Source: a virus | Direction: 5' to 3' (one strand) | Virus record (IMG/VR): IMGVR_UViG_3300042507_008413 | Coordinates: 1 to 42,463 of that record | DNA: 42,463 bases | Shown here: positions 14,813 through 21,604 of the stretch, one piece after another | How the letters are laid out: each line of letters begins with the position of its first letter | Position numbering within the stretch: the first letter of the stretch is position 1 | Program-made: the position numbers and the translations under genes | The notes under the pieces: model-generated | Seen by the model: only the letters and a program-made list of their open reading frames with translations | What the model was told of the DNA's origin: nothing | Databases searched by the model: none

Positions 14813-14844
14813 TAAATTTACAAATTATTTTTAGAGCAACCAAA
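14813..14844 (-). promoter_or_regulatory. Bacteroidota-type promoter P7
   Basis: TTTG (14841-14844, in TTTGGTTGCTC), 20-nt spacer, TAAATTTA (14813-14820), a -7 variant. Confidence 0.7.
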
Positions 14845-14997
14845 TCATTTATAATGATATTTGTAAAAAGTTTCAGTCATTAAATGACCTTTAGTGGAGC
14901 ATTTAAGTGCTTCTTCAAATGTTGTAAAATAGTGAGGAATCAGGTTAGGTGTTTCCACTACAACCCAGTCTTCTTGTTTAGTTATATCTTTATACAT
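14845..14997 (-). CDS. Small hypothetical protein (50 aa)
   Basis: ATG at 14997 overlaps the upstream stop by 8 nt. MYKDITKQEDWVVVET then FTTFEEALKCS, a short strand-helix arrangement. Its stop abuts the P7 -33 box. No family recognised. Confidence 0.5.
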   Translation of the reverse strand: MYKDITKQEDWVVVETPNLIPHYFTTFEEALKCSTKGHLMTETFYKYHYK

Positions 14998-15241
14998 TGG
15001 TATTGTTTCGAATAATACGAACCAAATCTTCTAGGTCACCAGCACCTTTAACCTTCAGAGTTAAAGAATCAAAAATATAGGCTTCCCAACCATTTTTAGC
15101 TGCTTCATCATCAGCATTTGACATGATGCAAATATCGCCAATATCAAGAGTGTAGTAATAGAAATCAGTGTCATGTCCTGATTCTTCTATTGTTACTACT
15201 ACTTTCTCAAAACCCAATTTTTCAAAAATTTCTTCAGTCAT
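14990..15241 (-). CDS. Hypothetical protein (83 aa)
   Basis: ATG at 15241, chosen because the P8 -7 box lies at 15261-15268; a longer frame to 15271 would begin inside the promoter. MTEEIFEKLGFEKVVV is followed by FYYYTLDIGDICIMSN and a WEAYIFDSLTLKVKGAGDLEDL end. This strand-rich pattern with a closing L-x-x-L-V-R-I helix is typical of small phage proteins of unknown function. Confidence 0.65.
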   Translation of the reverse strand: MTEEIFEKLGFEKVVVTIEESGHDTDFYYYTLDIGDICIMSNADDEAAKNGWEAYIFDSLTLKVKGAGDLEDLVRIIRNNTNV

Positions 15242-15248
15242 AATATTT

Positions 15249-15395
15249 TTATTTATGTCCCCAAGATACACAAAAACCCCAACGTCCCCAAATAAAATCT
15301 ACACAGTAATAACCAAATAGGATCTTATCGTAAACAAATTTAATACAAGGTATAACAACAAACTCGTAGGATTGTTCGTAACGCTCTATTTTCAT
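15249..15395 (-). CDS. Small aromatic-rich protein (48 aa)
   Basis: ATG at 15395 overlaps the upstream stop as ATGA. The product is rich in Tyr, Trp, Phe and Cys (YYCVDFIWGRWGFC) with a possible membrane-associated segment. Its 3' end doubles as promoter P8. No family recognised. Confidence 0.5.
   Translation of the reverse strand: MKIERYEQSYEFVVIPCIKFVYDKILFGYYCVDFIWGRWGFCVSWGHK
15261..15292 (-). promoter_or_regulatory. Bacteroidota-type promoter P8, inside a coding gene
   Basis: TTTG (15289-15292), 20-nt spacer, TATCTTGG (15261-15268). The whole element lies within the 3' end of the 15249-15395 gene and sets the start of the next gene. Confidence 0.6.
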
Positions 15396-15697
15396 TTTTT
15401 ATTTAGGTTATAATATTCTTCATAGTTTGAATAAGCCAAACCCCACATCACATTAAACCACATCATCTCTTTTTCAGCAGCTGCTGCTCGCATTTGAAGA
15501 TTTTTCATAAGGTATTTTTTACCCCATTTCTTAAATTCCTCCCCTTGCTCAACAGTCATTGTGTATTTTTGGTACCATTTTTCTACACCTAGAATATCAT
15601 CATAGGTAACATTGTGACCTGCAATTACAAACATTTGATTGATAAGGTCTTTGAGTGCCTTATCTTTCTTTTGGTCTCGAGTTAGTCGCTTTGCCAT
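15392..15697 (-). CDS. Basic helical hypothetical protein (101 aa)
   Basis: ATG at 15697; the frame opens three codons earlier at a TTG, not needed. The N-terminus is Lys/Arg-rich (MAKRLTRDQKKDKALKDL), then helices around WYQKYTMTVEQGEEFKKWGKKYL and an Ala-rich stretch. Driven by P9. No family assigned; the pattern is of a small soluble phage protein. Confidence 0.65.
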   Translation of the reverse strand: MAKRLTRDQKKDKALKDLINQMFVIAGHNVTYDDILGVEKWYQKYTMTVEQGEEFKKWGKKYLMKNLQMRAAAAEKEMMWFNVMWGLAYSNYEEYYNLNKK

Positions 15698-15742
15698 ATT
15701 ATCCAAAATAAATTAAATTATTCTGTTGTTTTTAATTATACC

Positions 15743-15774
15743 TAAATATACTAACTAAGTTAATATGAACCAAC
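15743..15774 (-). promoter_or_regulatory. Bacteroidota-type promoter P9
   Basis: GTTG (15771-15774), 20-nt spacer, TATATTTA (15743-15750), followed by GGTATAAT as at P10. Confidence 0.65.
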
Positions 15775-15789
15775 TTTTATTTTAAGTAA

Positions 15790-15810
15790 GAGAGGATTAT
15801 TCGTCCTCTC
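15790..15810 (-). terminator. Terminator overlapping a stop codon
   Basis: Stem GAGAGGA/TCCTCTC (7 bp), loop of 7 nt that includes the TAA of the 63-residue gene, followed by TTACTTAAAAT on the minus strand. It separates that gene from promoter P9. Confidence 0.55.
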
Positions 15811-15988
15811 CTACCCAATCTTTTTTGAAAGACTCTAACTCTAGATCTAATTTCAACTTCAAGTAAGCCTTTATTTGATCAAAAGTAAACTCTTGGTCTC
15901 TATTCAGTTCCAGACAGATTGACTTTACTACACCCTCGAAAGCTGTGTCTAAGTAAGTGTTGTATGCTTCGCTAATTTCTTCAAACAT
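15797..15988 (-). CDS. Small acidic hypothetical protein (63 aa)
   Basis: ATG at 15988, about 26 nt below the P10 -7 box. All-helical and acidic (MFEEISEAYNTYL, FDQIKAYLKLKLDLELESFK, ending VGEDE). A stop-overlapping terminator follows it, so this is a single-gene unit. No family recognised. Confidence 0.65.
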   Translation of the reverse strand: MFEEISEAYNTYLDTAFEGVVKSICLELNRDQEFTFDQIKAYLKLKLDLELESFKKDWVGEDE

Positions 15989-16013
15989 AACCGTTTTTGT
16001 TTTTAATTATACC

Positions 16014-16045
16014 TAAAGATATGAACTATTTTTCAGATAACCAAA
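16014..16045 (-). promoter_or_regulatory. Bacteroidota-type promoter P10
   Basis: TTTG (16042-16045, in TTTGGTTATC), 20-nt spacer, TATCTTTA (16014-16021). Confidence 0.85.
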
Positions 16046-16046
16046 C

Positions 16047-16517
16047 CTATTTATATTTGTCTTTTAGGATAATATCATAATAGTTTATTAACTCCTTTGG
16101 TTTACCTGGTTTATAACTAGTAAACATAAGTGGAAACTCTTTCTTACATTGCTCAATACGTTCACGCTTAGTTCCTTTAGTCTTGTAGGTGTAGAACAAG
16201 AACGCCATCCAGTATTGGTCTGGATGTGGTGTCCAAACTGTAACTGCAATCTGCCATTTGAAGAACACAAATGATATGACTGGGGAGTATTCATAGCGAT
16301 AATCTGTTTCAGTCCATTTTGTTTTCCATCCTAAACTGCAATGATCGAAGCCAACCTTTCTAGGTACAGCCATTTTGTATCCTGGCTTTTCAGGATGTTT
16401 AACCCATTTGCGAGGTAAAAAATAAGGTACACCAATAGCGATCTTCCCAAAGTACCATCTGAGGGAAGGTCGCTTGAATGGCGAGCAAAATGCTTTTAAA
16501 TACATGAATCTATTCAT
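16047..16517 (-). CDS. Conserved phage hypothetical protein (156 aa)
   Basis: ATG at 16517, three bases after the phosphoesterase stop. Rich in aromatic residues: WYFGKIAIGVPYFLPRKW near the N-terminus, then FDHCSLGWKTKW, YRYEYSPVISFVFFKWQI and YWMAFLFYTY. The combination 'GK-x-G-x-P-x-FLPRKW' plus 'LGWK-x-K' is a pattern I recall from unassigned proteins in many phages. The middle segment is hydrophobic but not clearly membrane-spanning. Function unknown. Confidence 0.7.
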   Translation of the reverse strand: MNRFMYLKAFCSPFKRPSLRWYFGKIAIGVPYFLPRKWVKHPEKPGYKMAVPRKVGFDHCSLGWKTKWTETDYRYEYSPVISFVFFKWQIAVTVWTPHPDQYWMAFLFYTYKTKGTKRERIEQCKKEFPLMFTSYKPGKPKELINYYDIILKDKYK

Positions 16518-16520
16518 GAC

Positions 16521-17255
16521 TTACATAATATCAATTACAGAGGGTGTTAATTGTCCATCTTGATAGACAACATAACCGTTAGAGTCCAAAGCATCAATCA
16601 AATAATATTTAGCACCCATTGACTTTTTAGTAGCTTCAAACGAATCTATAATATTGGTTACTTGAGTGTGTCCTACTACTTGAATGTAATCCTTTTTGAA
16701 TCCTTTCTCACCCTTATTAGAGCTCATTAAAGATCTAGGACGAATCCAAAATGGACCTTGTGATTCATCATCACCATAGGGATCCCAACCAGCTTGACTA
16801 AAGTTAAAACGTCGTGGGTGATATGTAAATAGATCGTTTACAAGTTCAACTACATTCTCATGCTCCCAACCTGGTAGACAATGACTTAACCATACAGGAC
16901 TCAATCCTGCATGAGTACAAATTATGTTATCGAGTTGGTAAGCAACTTGCAGGTGATGTTTATTTTGTTTTAACACGTCCTGAATATCCCAATGTAATGC
17001 TGCTTGATGACCACTATAAGCCTCACCAGCATCCATATAATGGTGATCGTGATTACCAATCAACATGATAACTTCCTTATCGGTGTTCTCCTTGAACTCA
17101 ATAATGTCTTTAAAGTTACGAATCTGAGATACACCTGGAATATCAAATGAATCAAAGTAATCTCCCCAGAAGATAACCCGGTCAGGGTTTTCTGCTTTGA
17201 TAATATCTTTCCAGATGGAACGACCGTGTGTATCTCCAAGAAAGACTGTTTTCAT
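16521..17255 (-). CDS. Calcineurin-like metallophosphoesterase
   Basis: 244 residues with the full set of metallophosphoesterase motifs: GDTHG (7-11), GDYFD (about 31-35), GNHDH (about 67-71), THAGLS (about 115-120) and GHTQV (about 196-200). These bind the two-metal centre that hydrolyses phosphomonoesters, diesters or nucleotide tails. The length fits the Ser/Thr-phosphatase/ApaH-like branch. The ATG at 17255 overlaps the upstream micro-gene as ATGA. In phages, relatives act as protein phosphatases or nucleotide hydrolases; the substrate here is unknown. Confidence 0.88.
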   Translation of the reverse strand: MKTVFLGDTHGRSIWKDIIKAENPDRVIFWGDYFDSFDIPGVSQIRNFKDIIEFKENTDKEVIMLIGNHDHHYMDAGEAYSGHQAALHWDIQDVLKQNKHHLQVAYQLDNIICTHAGLSPVWLSHCLPGWEHENVVELVNDLFTYHPRRFNFSQAGWDPYGDDESQGPFWIRPRSLMSSNKGEKGFKKDYIQVVGHTQVTNIIDSFEATKKSMGAKYYLIDALDSNGYVVYQDGQLTPSVIDIM

Positions 17256-17320
17256 TTGCGTTTAATTTCACCTAAGATTTCCAACAAAATCCAAACCACA
17301 ATAATACCAAATATCCACAT
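17252..17320 (-). CDS. Membrane micro-peptide (22 aa)
   Basis: ATG at 17320 shares its A with the preceding TAA (TAATG), and its own stop overlaps the phosphoesterase start (ATGA). One hydrophobic helix (WIFGIIVVWILLEIL) and a basic tail. Precise coupling on both sides is the support. Confidence 0.45.
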   Translation of the reverse strand: MWIFGIIVVWILLEILGEIKRK

Positions 17321-17439
17321 TACGCTTCCAGTTTAGACATTAGTATATCGGCACGGTTTTTGTACTCCATAGCTAACACAATCATCCCTTGATTGAGATA
17401 ATACTCATACTTATTGAGCATTTCACGAACTTGTTCCAT
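17320..17439 (-). CDS. Small helical protein (39 aa)
   Basis: ATG at 17439 coupled to the upstream stop (TAATG) and its stop coupled to the next start. MEQVREMLNKYEYYLNQG then a second helix. No family recognised. Confidence 0.5.
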   Translation of the reverse strand: MEQVREMLNKYEYYLNQGMIVLAMEYKNRADILMSKLEA

Positions 17440-17699
17440 TATCCTTTAATAAGTTGTTTTGAGACAGATGCCTGTTGGTTTAGGTTTTGAATATATTCCG
17501 AGTTTTGGATATGTTCAATATTATATTGATTTTTATGTACCTGTTTTCCTAAATCACTAATTTGTTGGTCCAAGAATTTTTGATTTTCCTTAAGTACTAA
17601 AATTCGCTCTTTAAGCATAATTATTTGTAAAAATAAAGAAAATGCTATTATCAAAGTTAATATCCAAAGTAAACTTATAATAAATGTTGTTAGTGTCAT
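17439..17699 (-). CDS. Membrane-anchored coiled-coil protein (86 aa)
   Basis: ATG at 17699. Residues about 5-27 form one strongly hydrophobic N-terminal helix; the rest is a heptad-like Leu/Ile/Gln-rich helix (MLKERILVLKENQ and onward). This is the layout of an inner-membrane spanin or a Rz-like accessory, but also of many other small phage proteins. A glucosaminidase lies at 21025-21582; no outer-membrane lipoprotein partner is seen. Confidence 0.6.
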   Translation of the reverse strand: MTLTTFIISLLWILTLIIAFSLFLQIIMLKERILVLKENQKFLDQQISDLGKQVHKNQYNIEHIQNSEYIQNLNQQASVSKQLIKG

Positions 17700-17713
17700 A
17701 AAATAATTAGAGG

Positions 17714-17878
17714 TTAGTTATTTTTGATTTCTTTTTTAGCAATTTTGTAAGCAGTTTCAATTCTTTCAACATGATCCATTTTTGGATGATCTATTATTAA
17801 CTGTTGAGACAAAGCAAAAACTCGTTGTTGAATTCCTTTTTTATAAGCTTTATGCATTATTTTTTCAATTTCACTCAT
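17714..17878 (-). CDS. Small basic helical protein (54 aa)
   Basis: ATG at 17878 overlaps the upstream stop as ATGA. MSEIEKIMHKAYKKG, then a helix ending KIAKKEIKNN. Basic and soluble, family unknown. Confidence 0.55.
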   Translation of the reverse strand: MSEIEKIMHKAYKKGIQQRVFALSQQLIIDHPKMDHVERIETAYKIAKKEIKNN

Positions 17879-18096
17879 ATCTGAATCTCACTTGAAGTTT
17901 TTAAACGTTTTTCCCATAAATCACATAGCTCTTCAAAAAGTTCATCATTTTCTACTTCAAACTCATTTTCATCTGTAATAGTAATGTATTCTTCTTCACA
18001 ATCATCATGATCTATCTCATGTACTAAAGTATAGTACAAATCATCAGTTTCGGAGTGAATGATGTAGGTTTGAGTTGTTTTGGATAATCTTATCAT
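17875..18096 (-). CDS. Acidic hypothetical protein (73 aa)
   Basis: ATG at 18096, one base after the upstream stop; a longer frame opens at a TTG and is not needed. Starts MIRLSKTTQTYIIHSE, then very acidic (HEIDHDDCEEEYITITDENEFEVEND). Unknown function; acidity suggests a DNA-mimic or protein-binding role only as speculation. Confidence 0.6.
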   Translation of the reverse strand: MIRLSKTTQTYIIHSETDDLYYTLVHEIDHDDCEEEYITITDENEFEVENDELFEELCDLWEKRLKTSSEIQI

Positions 18097-18097
18097 G

Positions 18098-18286
18098 TTA
18101 GTTGTAATTAAGGGGGAATTTAAAGGGATCAAAATCTGATATTTCTTCTAATGCAGCTGTTAAACCTTCAATATAACCTTTTAAGTAAACTATTTCACCT
18201 TCAGAGTATTCTCTTGAAGGGTAAAGAAGCTCTAACTTTTGGTCTTCAATAGCTTCTTCTAGCTTATATTTTACTTCATTAATCAT
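18098..18286 (-). CDS. Small acidic helical protein (62 aa)
   Basis: ATG at 18286 (the frame extends upstream without an ATG). MINEVKYKLEEAIEDQ, then a YSEGEIVYLKGYIEGLTAAL helix pair. Resembles the many short coiled phage proteins of early regions; not identified. Confidence 0.55.
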   Translation of the reverse strand: MINEVKYKLEEAIEDQKLELLYPSREYSEGEIVYLKGYIEGLTAALEEISDFDPFKFPLNYN

Positions 18287-18312
18287 ATTATGGGGTAAAA
18301 TTACTAAAAATA

Positions 18313-18712
18313 CTATAACTTTTGTGCCCAACTATTAAAGTAATCACATTTTTCTTTAAGATTCATTTTCTGTCTTGCTTCCCAATTAGGAGGATAAACA
18401 GTTCTAGCCTTAATAAAACCTTGAGGTGGATTGTTGATTTTGTCTGGGGTCAGTATCTGCTTCAAACCTAACTTGATTTGAATTTTTTCGTGCCACCACA
18501 AGATTTGTCTTATAAAGGTAGACTGGGCCAGTGTATGGTGTGTGGATTGGTTCATTGGAATTATTGTAACTAATTAAACGTCTTTCGCCATCAAAACTTC
18601 GAAATTCTCTAGCAGTAACTCTGTACCAAATTTCATTACTAAGTTTAACTTCACAACAACTAGTTTCAAAATCATAAATTAATTTAGCTGTGTTTCCTCG
18701 CTTTTCACTCAT
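18313..18712 (-). pseudogene. Frameshifted hypothetical gene (or +1 recoded gene)
   Basis: The frame from ATG at 18712 codes 100 residues and stops at 18410. A second frame (18313-18555) carries a plausible continuation. Joining them at GAC-CCC-A-GAC (near 18446) by skipping one base gives ...EADTDP-DKINNPPQGFIKA..., ending WAQKL at 18313. Removing one C from the CCCC run restores a single frame of about 132 residues. It may be a real frameshift mutation, a sequencing error in the homopolymer, or programmed +1 frameshifting at CCC-A. The start overlaps the upstream stop as ATGA. Family not recognised. Confidence 0.55.
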
Positions 18713-18876
18713 GCCTTTAGGGGTTTACCATTAGATAAAAATACAAACCAATTTCGAGTAGACCCCCCCTTACCAGAAGGATGTTTAACCACTCTATAAT
18801 TCTTAATATCGTTAAGAACACAGTATATAAAAGCATCAGAATATTCTAAAAAGATTTTAACTGATTTCTTTTTCAT
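18709..18876 (-). CDS. Small basic protein (55 aa)
   Basis: ATG at 18876 coupled to the upstream stop (TAATG). MKKKSVKIFLEYSDAF, then VKHPSGKGGSTRNWFVF. The basic Gly/Ser loop between strands could contact nucleic acid. Not identified. Confidence 0.55.
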   Translation of the reverse strand: MKKKSVKIFLEYSDAFIYCVLNDIKNYRVVKHPSGKGGSTRNWFVFLSNGKPLKA

Positions 18877-19130
18877 TAGAAAGGAAGAGTATCATCAGGT
18901 TGATAATCATCAAAGAAACTTTCTTGTGGTGGGTAAGAGATTAAATTAACTCCTAAAAAATCGAATAAAGCCTTAATTTGACTTTCATCTTCTACTACAT
19001 TCACACACGCTCCAGTATTTAAATAAACTGAGGTGTAGTTGTCTTCGAAGCAGATATCAGCAATTGCTTTTATAGGAATAAAATGCTTTTTATGATTCCC
19101 ATAACCACTTAATTCAATGTACTTTGTCAT
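18876..19130 (-). CDS. Small protein resembling FlbD-like (FlbEFD) fold
   Basis: 84 residues. The start FIPIKAIADICFED, SVYLNTGACVNVVEDE and a closing ALFDFL helix follow the strand pattern of FlbD-type small proteins (I-x-L, I-x-x-I, T-x-I-x-L-x-x-G, V-x-E). Many phages encode such proteins without known role. Acidic C-terminus (FFDDYQPDD). The assignment is by eye only. Confidence 0.5.
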   Translation of the reverse strand: MTKYIELSGYGNHKKHFIPIKAIADICFEDNYTSVYLNTGACVNVVEDESQIKALFDFLGVNLISYPPQESFFDDYQPDDTLPF

Positions 19131-19351
19131 AACAATAAATTATTATTTTCTAAACCATACCAAAAACGTTCCAACCATAAACTAATCTTAACTCCTTCTA
19201 TTAAATCATCAATTTCTTTACCTTCATATCTTTCTTTAGCTACTATCATCAATCCAAAATCAAAAAGATCACGAGCTAAATCTAGATTTCCCTCTTTTAC
19301 TGCTTGTCTGGCTTTTTTATAAGATTCGGTAACGGTATATTTCTGATTCAT
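19127..19351 (-). CDS. Helical hypothetical protein (74 aa)
   Basis: ATG at 19351, about 33 nt below promoter P11; its stop overlaps the next start as ATGA. Helical repeats (SYKKARQAVKEGNLDLARDL) have a TPR-like look, with an EGVKISLWLERFW end. Not assigned to a family. Confidence 0.6.
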   Translation of the reverse strand: MNQKYTVTESYKKARQAVKEGNLDLARDLFDFGLMIVAKERYEGKEIDDLIEGVKISLWLERFWYGLENNNLLL

Positions 19352-19383
19352 AAGAGGAATAGTTTATATGGAACTTTACTTCG

Positions 19384-19415
19384 TAAAGATACAAAACCTC
19401 CTTTGAAAAATCAAA
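19384..19415 (-). promoter_or_regulatory. Bacteroidota-type promoter P11
   Basis: TTTG (19412-19415), 20-nt spacer, TATCTTTA (19384-19391). The -33 box abuts the stop of the 94-residue gene. Confidence 0.8.
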
Positions 19416-19700
19416 TTATATAATACCTTTCTTTTTAGCTGTTTGATAACTAACGTAATAACCTTCTACTTCATCAAAATACATTCGCTTAGTAGCAGAT
19501 AATGTTGCTTGTTCTTCTTCATAGCTCTTAAAATTTTTAGGATATTCTACTTCTACAGAAATAGGACCATTAGCAAAAATGGTTTTATCCCAAATCCAAG
19601 TAGTTTTAATACCATCTCTTTCAAATACTTGAGTATATTTTAACCTAAGTTCAGCTGGTTTTTCTGAAGGACGACCTTTGGGGAGAGAATAATTAGACAT
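19416..19700 (-). CDS. Hypothetical protein (94 aa)
   Basis: ATG at 19700, about 25 nt below P12. Begins with a Pro-rich MSNYSLPKGRPSEKPAELRL (a possible single GRP basic turn), then strands YTQVFERDGIKTTWIWD and a YYVSYQTAKKK end. Stand-alone unit between P12 and P11. Unknown. Confidence 0.65.
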   Translation of the reverse strand: MSNYSLPKGRPSEKPAELRLKYTQVFERDGIKTTWIWDKTIFANGPISVEVEYPKNFKSYEEEQATLSATKRMYFDEVEGYYVSYQTAKKKGII

Positions 19701-19724
19701 AACTTTTATTTTTTAACTTTTGGG

Positions 19725-19756
19725 TAAAGATACAAACAAATCAGGGCGTAGCCACA
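19725..19756 (-). promoter_or_regulatory. Bacteroidota-type promoter P12
   Basis: TGTG (19753-19756, inside the last codons of the kinase gene), 20-nt spacer, TATCTTTA (19725-19732) and the ACCCAAAAGTTA context. Confidence 0.8.
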
Positions 19757-20490
19757 CCTCTTTTTAAAACCACTTTACTGGCTATTACATTTGCCCATAC
19801 AATAGCTTGTTCAGCATCCCCAAAGTCAAAATAATTAAGAATAAAGGCAGCAGTAAATGTATCTCCAGCTCCTGATACATCTATGGTTTGTTTAGGATTT
19901 TCCTGAGGTATAAGTTTATCATCGTAAAGTACTCCTTTGGATCCTAAAGTAACAATAAGATTATCAGGATTAAGATGTTTATTATTTTGGGATTCACTTT
20001 CGTTTAACTTAATAAAAGTAAACTTATCAGCTATTTCTTGAGTTAATTTACGTTTAGTATCTAAAATAGATAATTTAGCTAAATGACCTATAGCCCATAA
20101 ATTAGTATTATCTAAATAACCTTTATTGTAATCACTTACAATTACAATATCTGAATTTTTAATAAAATTCTCAACATCGGTAGACCACTCAATAGGGGTT
20201 ATTGTTTCTTCACCTTCATCGACTCGAATGAACATATGATTCGATTTAGAATCAACATAACGAGTTTTAGTTACATTAGAAAGAGGAGTTAAATGTATTA
20301 TTTGAACTCCAGACTTTAATGCTTTAACATTAGCAACTACATTAGCTGCCATCCCCCCATTAATCGTTGTTTCTACAGGATTAAGTACGGGGACAGGGGC
20401 TTCAGGTGATAAACGTTTAGTGCTACAATAAATAAATTTATCAATGCACGATTCCCCTATTACTAGAACTCTTAATTCGTTCAATTTCAT
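19741..20490 (-). CDS. PfkB-family sugar kinase, HldE N-domain type
   Basis: 249 residues. It matches the D-glycero-D-manno-heptose-7-phosphate kinase domain of HldE (RfaE): VLVIGESCIDKF, RLSPEAPVPVL, a GGMAANVVANV box, IVIVSDYNKGYL and the PfkB signature DVSGAGDTFTAAF, whose second Asp is the catalytic base. It is shorter than the usual ~320-residue domain; about 25 residues of the lid region after the GGMAAN box seem absent. It would supply heptose-1,7-bisphosphate for ADP- or GDP-heptose. The nucleotidyltransferase half of HldE is a separate gene at 5310-5699. The start at 20490 lies inside the preceding gene by 50 nt. Confidence 0.82.
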   Translation of the reverse strand: MKLNELRVLVIGESCIDKFIYCSTKRLSPEAPVPVLNPVETTINGGMAANVVANVKALKSGVQIIHLTPLSNVTKTRYVDSKSNHMFIRVDEGEETITPIEWSTDVENFIKNSDIVIVSDYNKGYLDNTNLWAIGHLAKLSILDTKRKLTQEIADKFTFIKLNESESQNNKHLNPDNLIVTLGSKGVLYDDKLIPQENPKQTIDVSGAGDTFTAAFILNYFDFGDAEQAIVWANVIASKVVLKRGVATP

Positions 20491-20623
20491 ATAATTCTAA
20501 AGTTAAACCAATGCAGATGCTATGGAGAACTTGAGGTTTCTCCATAGCAATCTCTGCAAGATGTTCGTCAGGAAGACTAAAAACAAGTTCTAACATTGAA
20601 TCTGGAATTTCAATATTCCTCAT
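20441..20623 (-). CDS. Small acidic helical protein (60 aa)
   Basis: ATG at 20623 overlaps the upstream gene by 14 nt and the kinase by 50 nt. MRNIEIPDSMLELVFSLPDE then helix segments. The long overlap is unusual, but the reading is coherent with the surrounding coupled chain. Not identified. Confidence 0.5.
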   Translation of the reverse strand: MRNIEIPDSMLELVFSLPDEHLAEIAMEKPQVLHSICIGLTLELYEIERIKSSSNRGIVH

Positions 20624-20744
20624 TATAAGCCAGATACTCAGGACGTTGTTTTCTCTTCTTTTTGAGTTCTGGGTATTTGGTTTTGGCCCAGTTTAACCAT
20701 TCTATAAAGGTTTGGGCATTTTGGCGAGCGCTGTTTTTACTCAT
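20610..20744 (-). CDS. Small basic protein (44 aa)
   Basis: ATG at 20744. MSKNSARQNAQTFIEWLNWAK, then a Lys/Arg-rich stretch (ELKKKRKQRPEY). Likely nucleic-acid- or protein-binding; no family recognised. Confidence 0.5.
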   Translation of the reverse strand: MSKNSARQNAQTFIEWLNWAKTKYPELKKKRKQRPEYLAYNEEY

Positions 20745-20844
20745 ATTTAGTGCATTTATTACATTTATTCCCCGAATATAATGAAGAAATTAACGTCCAG
20801 CAAGCCCAAATAACACAAAGATATATAAGAAATGTTTCTATCAT
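20737..20844 (-). CDS. Membrane micro-protein with CxxC (35 aa)
   Basis: ATG at 20844 overlaps the upstream stop as ATGA. One hydrophobic helix (FLIYLCVIWACWTLI) is followed by NKCNKC, a C-x-x-C pair. Overlaps the next start by 8 nt. Confidence 0.45.
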   Translation of the reverse strand: MIETFLIYLCVIWACWTLISSLYSGNKCNKCTKYE

Positions 20845-20984
20845 TTTCCTTGCCCTACATAGGGCTTGTCATAATGTTTCCCATGTTTATGAGAAGACTG
20901 TTTAGTTTTAGCATGCACCCCAGGTCTTCTTTTTTTAGGTTTTTTTAAAAAGATTGTAACAGTTTGTCCCTTAATTTTAGCCAT
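20841..20984 (-). CDS. Small highly basic protein (47 aa)
   Basis: ATG at 20984. MAKIKGQTVTIFLKKPKKRR, then a His/Lys-rich tail (KQSSHKHGKHYDK). Probably binds nucleic acid; no family recognised. Confidence 0.5.
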   Translation of the reverse strand: MAKIKGQTVTIFLKKPKKRRPGVHAKTKQSSHKHGKHYDKPYVGQGK

Positions 20985-21024
20985 ATCAAATATATTAACG
21001 ATTAATAAAAACCGTTAATACATA

Positions 21025-21582
21025 TTAAAATTTCTCCTTTAATTTGGCTGAAAGTTTTTTAATCTTAAGTAGATAATTAGGGTCTTCAGCATAACTATTT
21101 CCTAAATAACAAAGATATTGTTCTTCTGTTTTAATCTTATTTAAAAATGTTGCTTGGTAATAACCATAATCGTAAACTGATTTGGTCCAATCCTGGTAAT
21201 AAGCATGTTTACGTTTAGTACCTAGGGCTGTAGTGATACGTTGTTTGGCTTCTCTCATCCCAAACAAATTATGATTGTGTCGGAAGATATTTGAGCTGTA
21301 GTTGTTTGATTCGAGTTTGGCTTGAGCTAAAACGATGTGAGGAAATTTAATATTTAACTCTTTCATTAAATCAATTAGTTCATCCTCGCTGAATGGAGGA
21401 TGATCCATATTAACTAACAGGATTTCCTTTTCATATGGTTCTAGATGATAAATTTTAGTCATCCTACCTACCCCATAAGCTAGGGCTAAAGCTAAAACAA
21501 AAATAACTCCAGTGTTGAAGTAAATTTTATGAAGTTTGATCTTCTCAAAAGTCAAACTTTCAGTGTTGAATTTGTAAAACAT
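21025..21582 (-). CDS. Membrane-anchored glucosaminidase (peptidoglycan hydrolase)
   Basis: 185 residues. A transmembrane helix at about 24-38 follows a positively charged N-terminus (signal anchor). The C-terminal domain matches the glucosaminidase (lysozyme-like, FlgJ/LytG) family: VLAQAKLESN with the catalytic Glu at about 91, NHNLFGMREA, then YQDWTKSVYDYGYYQ. It would cleave peptidoglycan glycan strands from the periplasmic face, so it is the lysis enzyme candidate. No holin is evident next to it; several one-helix micro-peptides lie around. Confidence 0.82.
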   Translation of the reverse strand: MFYKFNTESLTFEKIKLHKIYFNTGVIFVLALALAYGVGRMTKIYHLEPYEKEILLVNMDHPPFSEDELIDLMKELNIKFPHIVLAQAKLESNNYSSNIFRHNHNLFGMREAKQRITTALGTKRKHAYYQDWTKSVYDYGYYQATFLNKIKTEEQYLCYLGNSYAEDPNYLLKIKKLSAKLKEKF

Positions 21583-21604
21583 AACCTTTTAGTTTTAAAG
21601 TTAA

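Noticed and set aside
17439-17699. Calling this an i-spanin
   Set aside because: One membrane helix plus coiled coil is too general, and no outer-membrane partner is seen.
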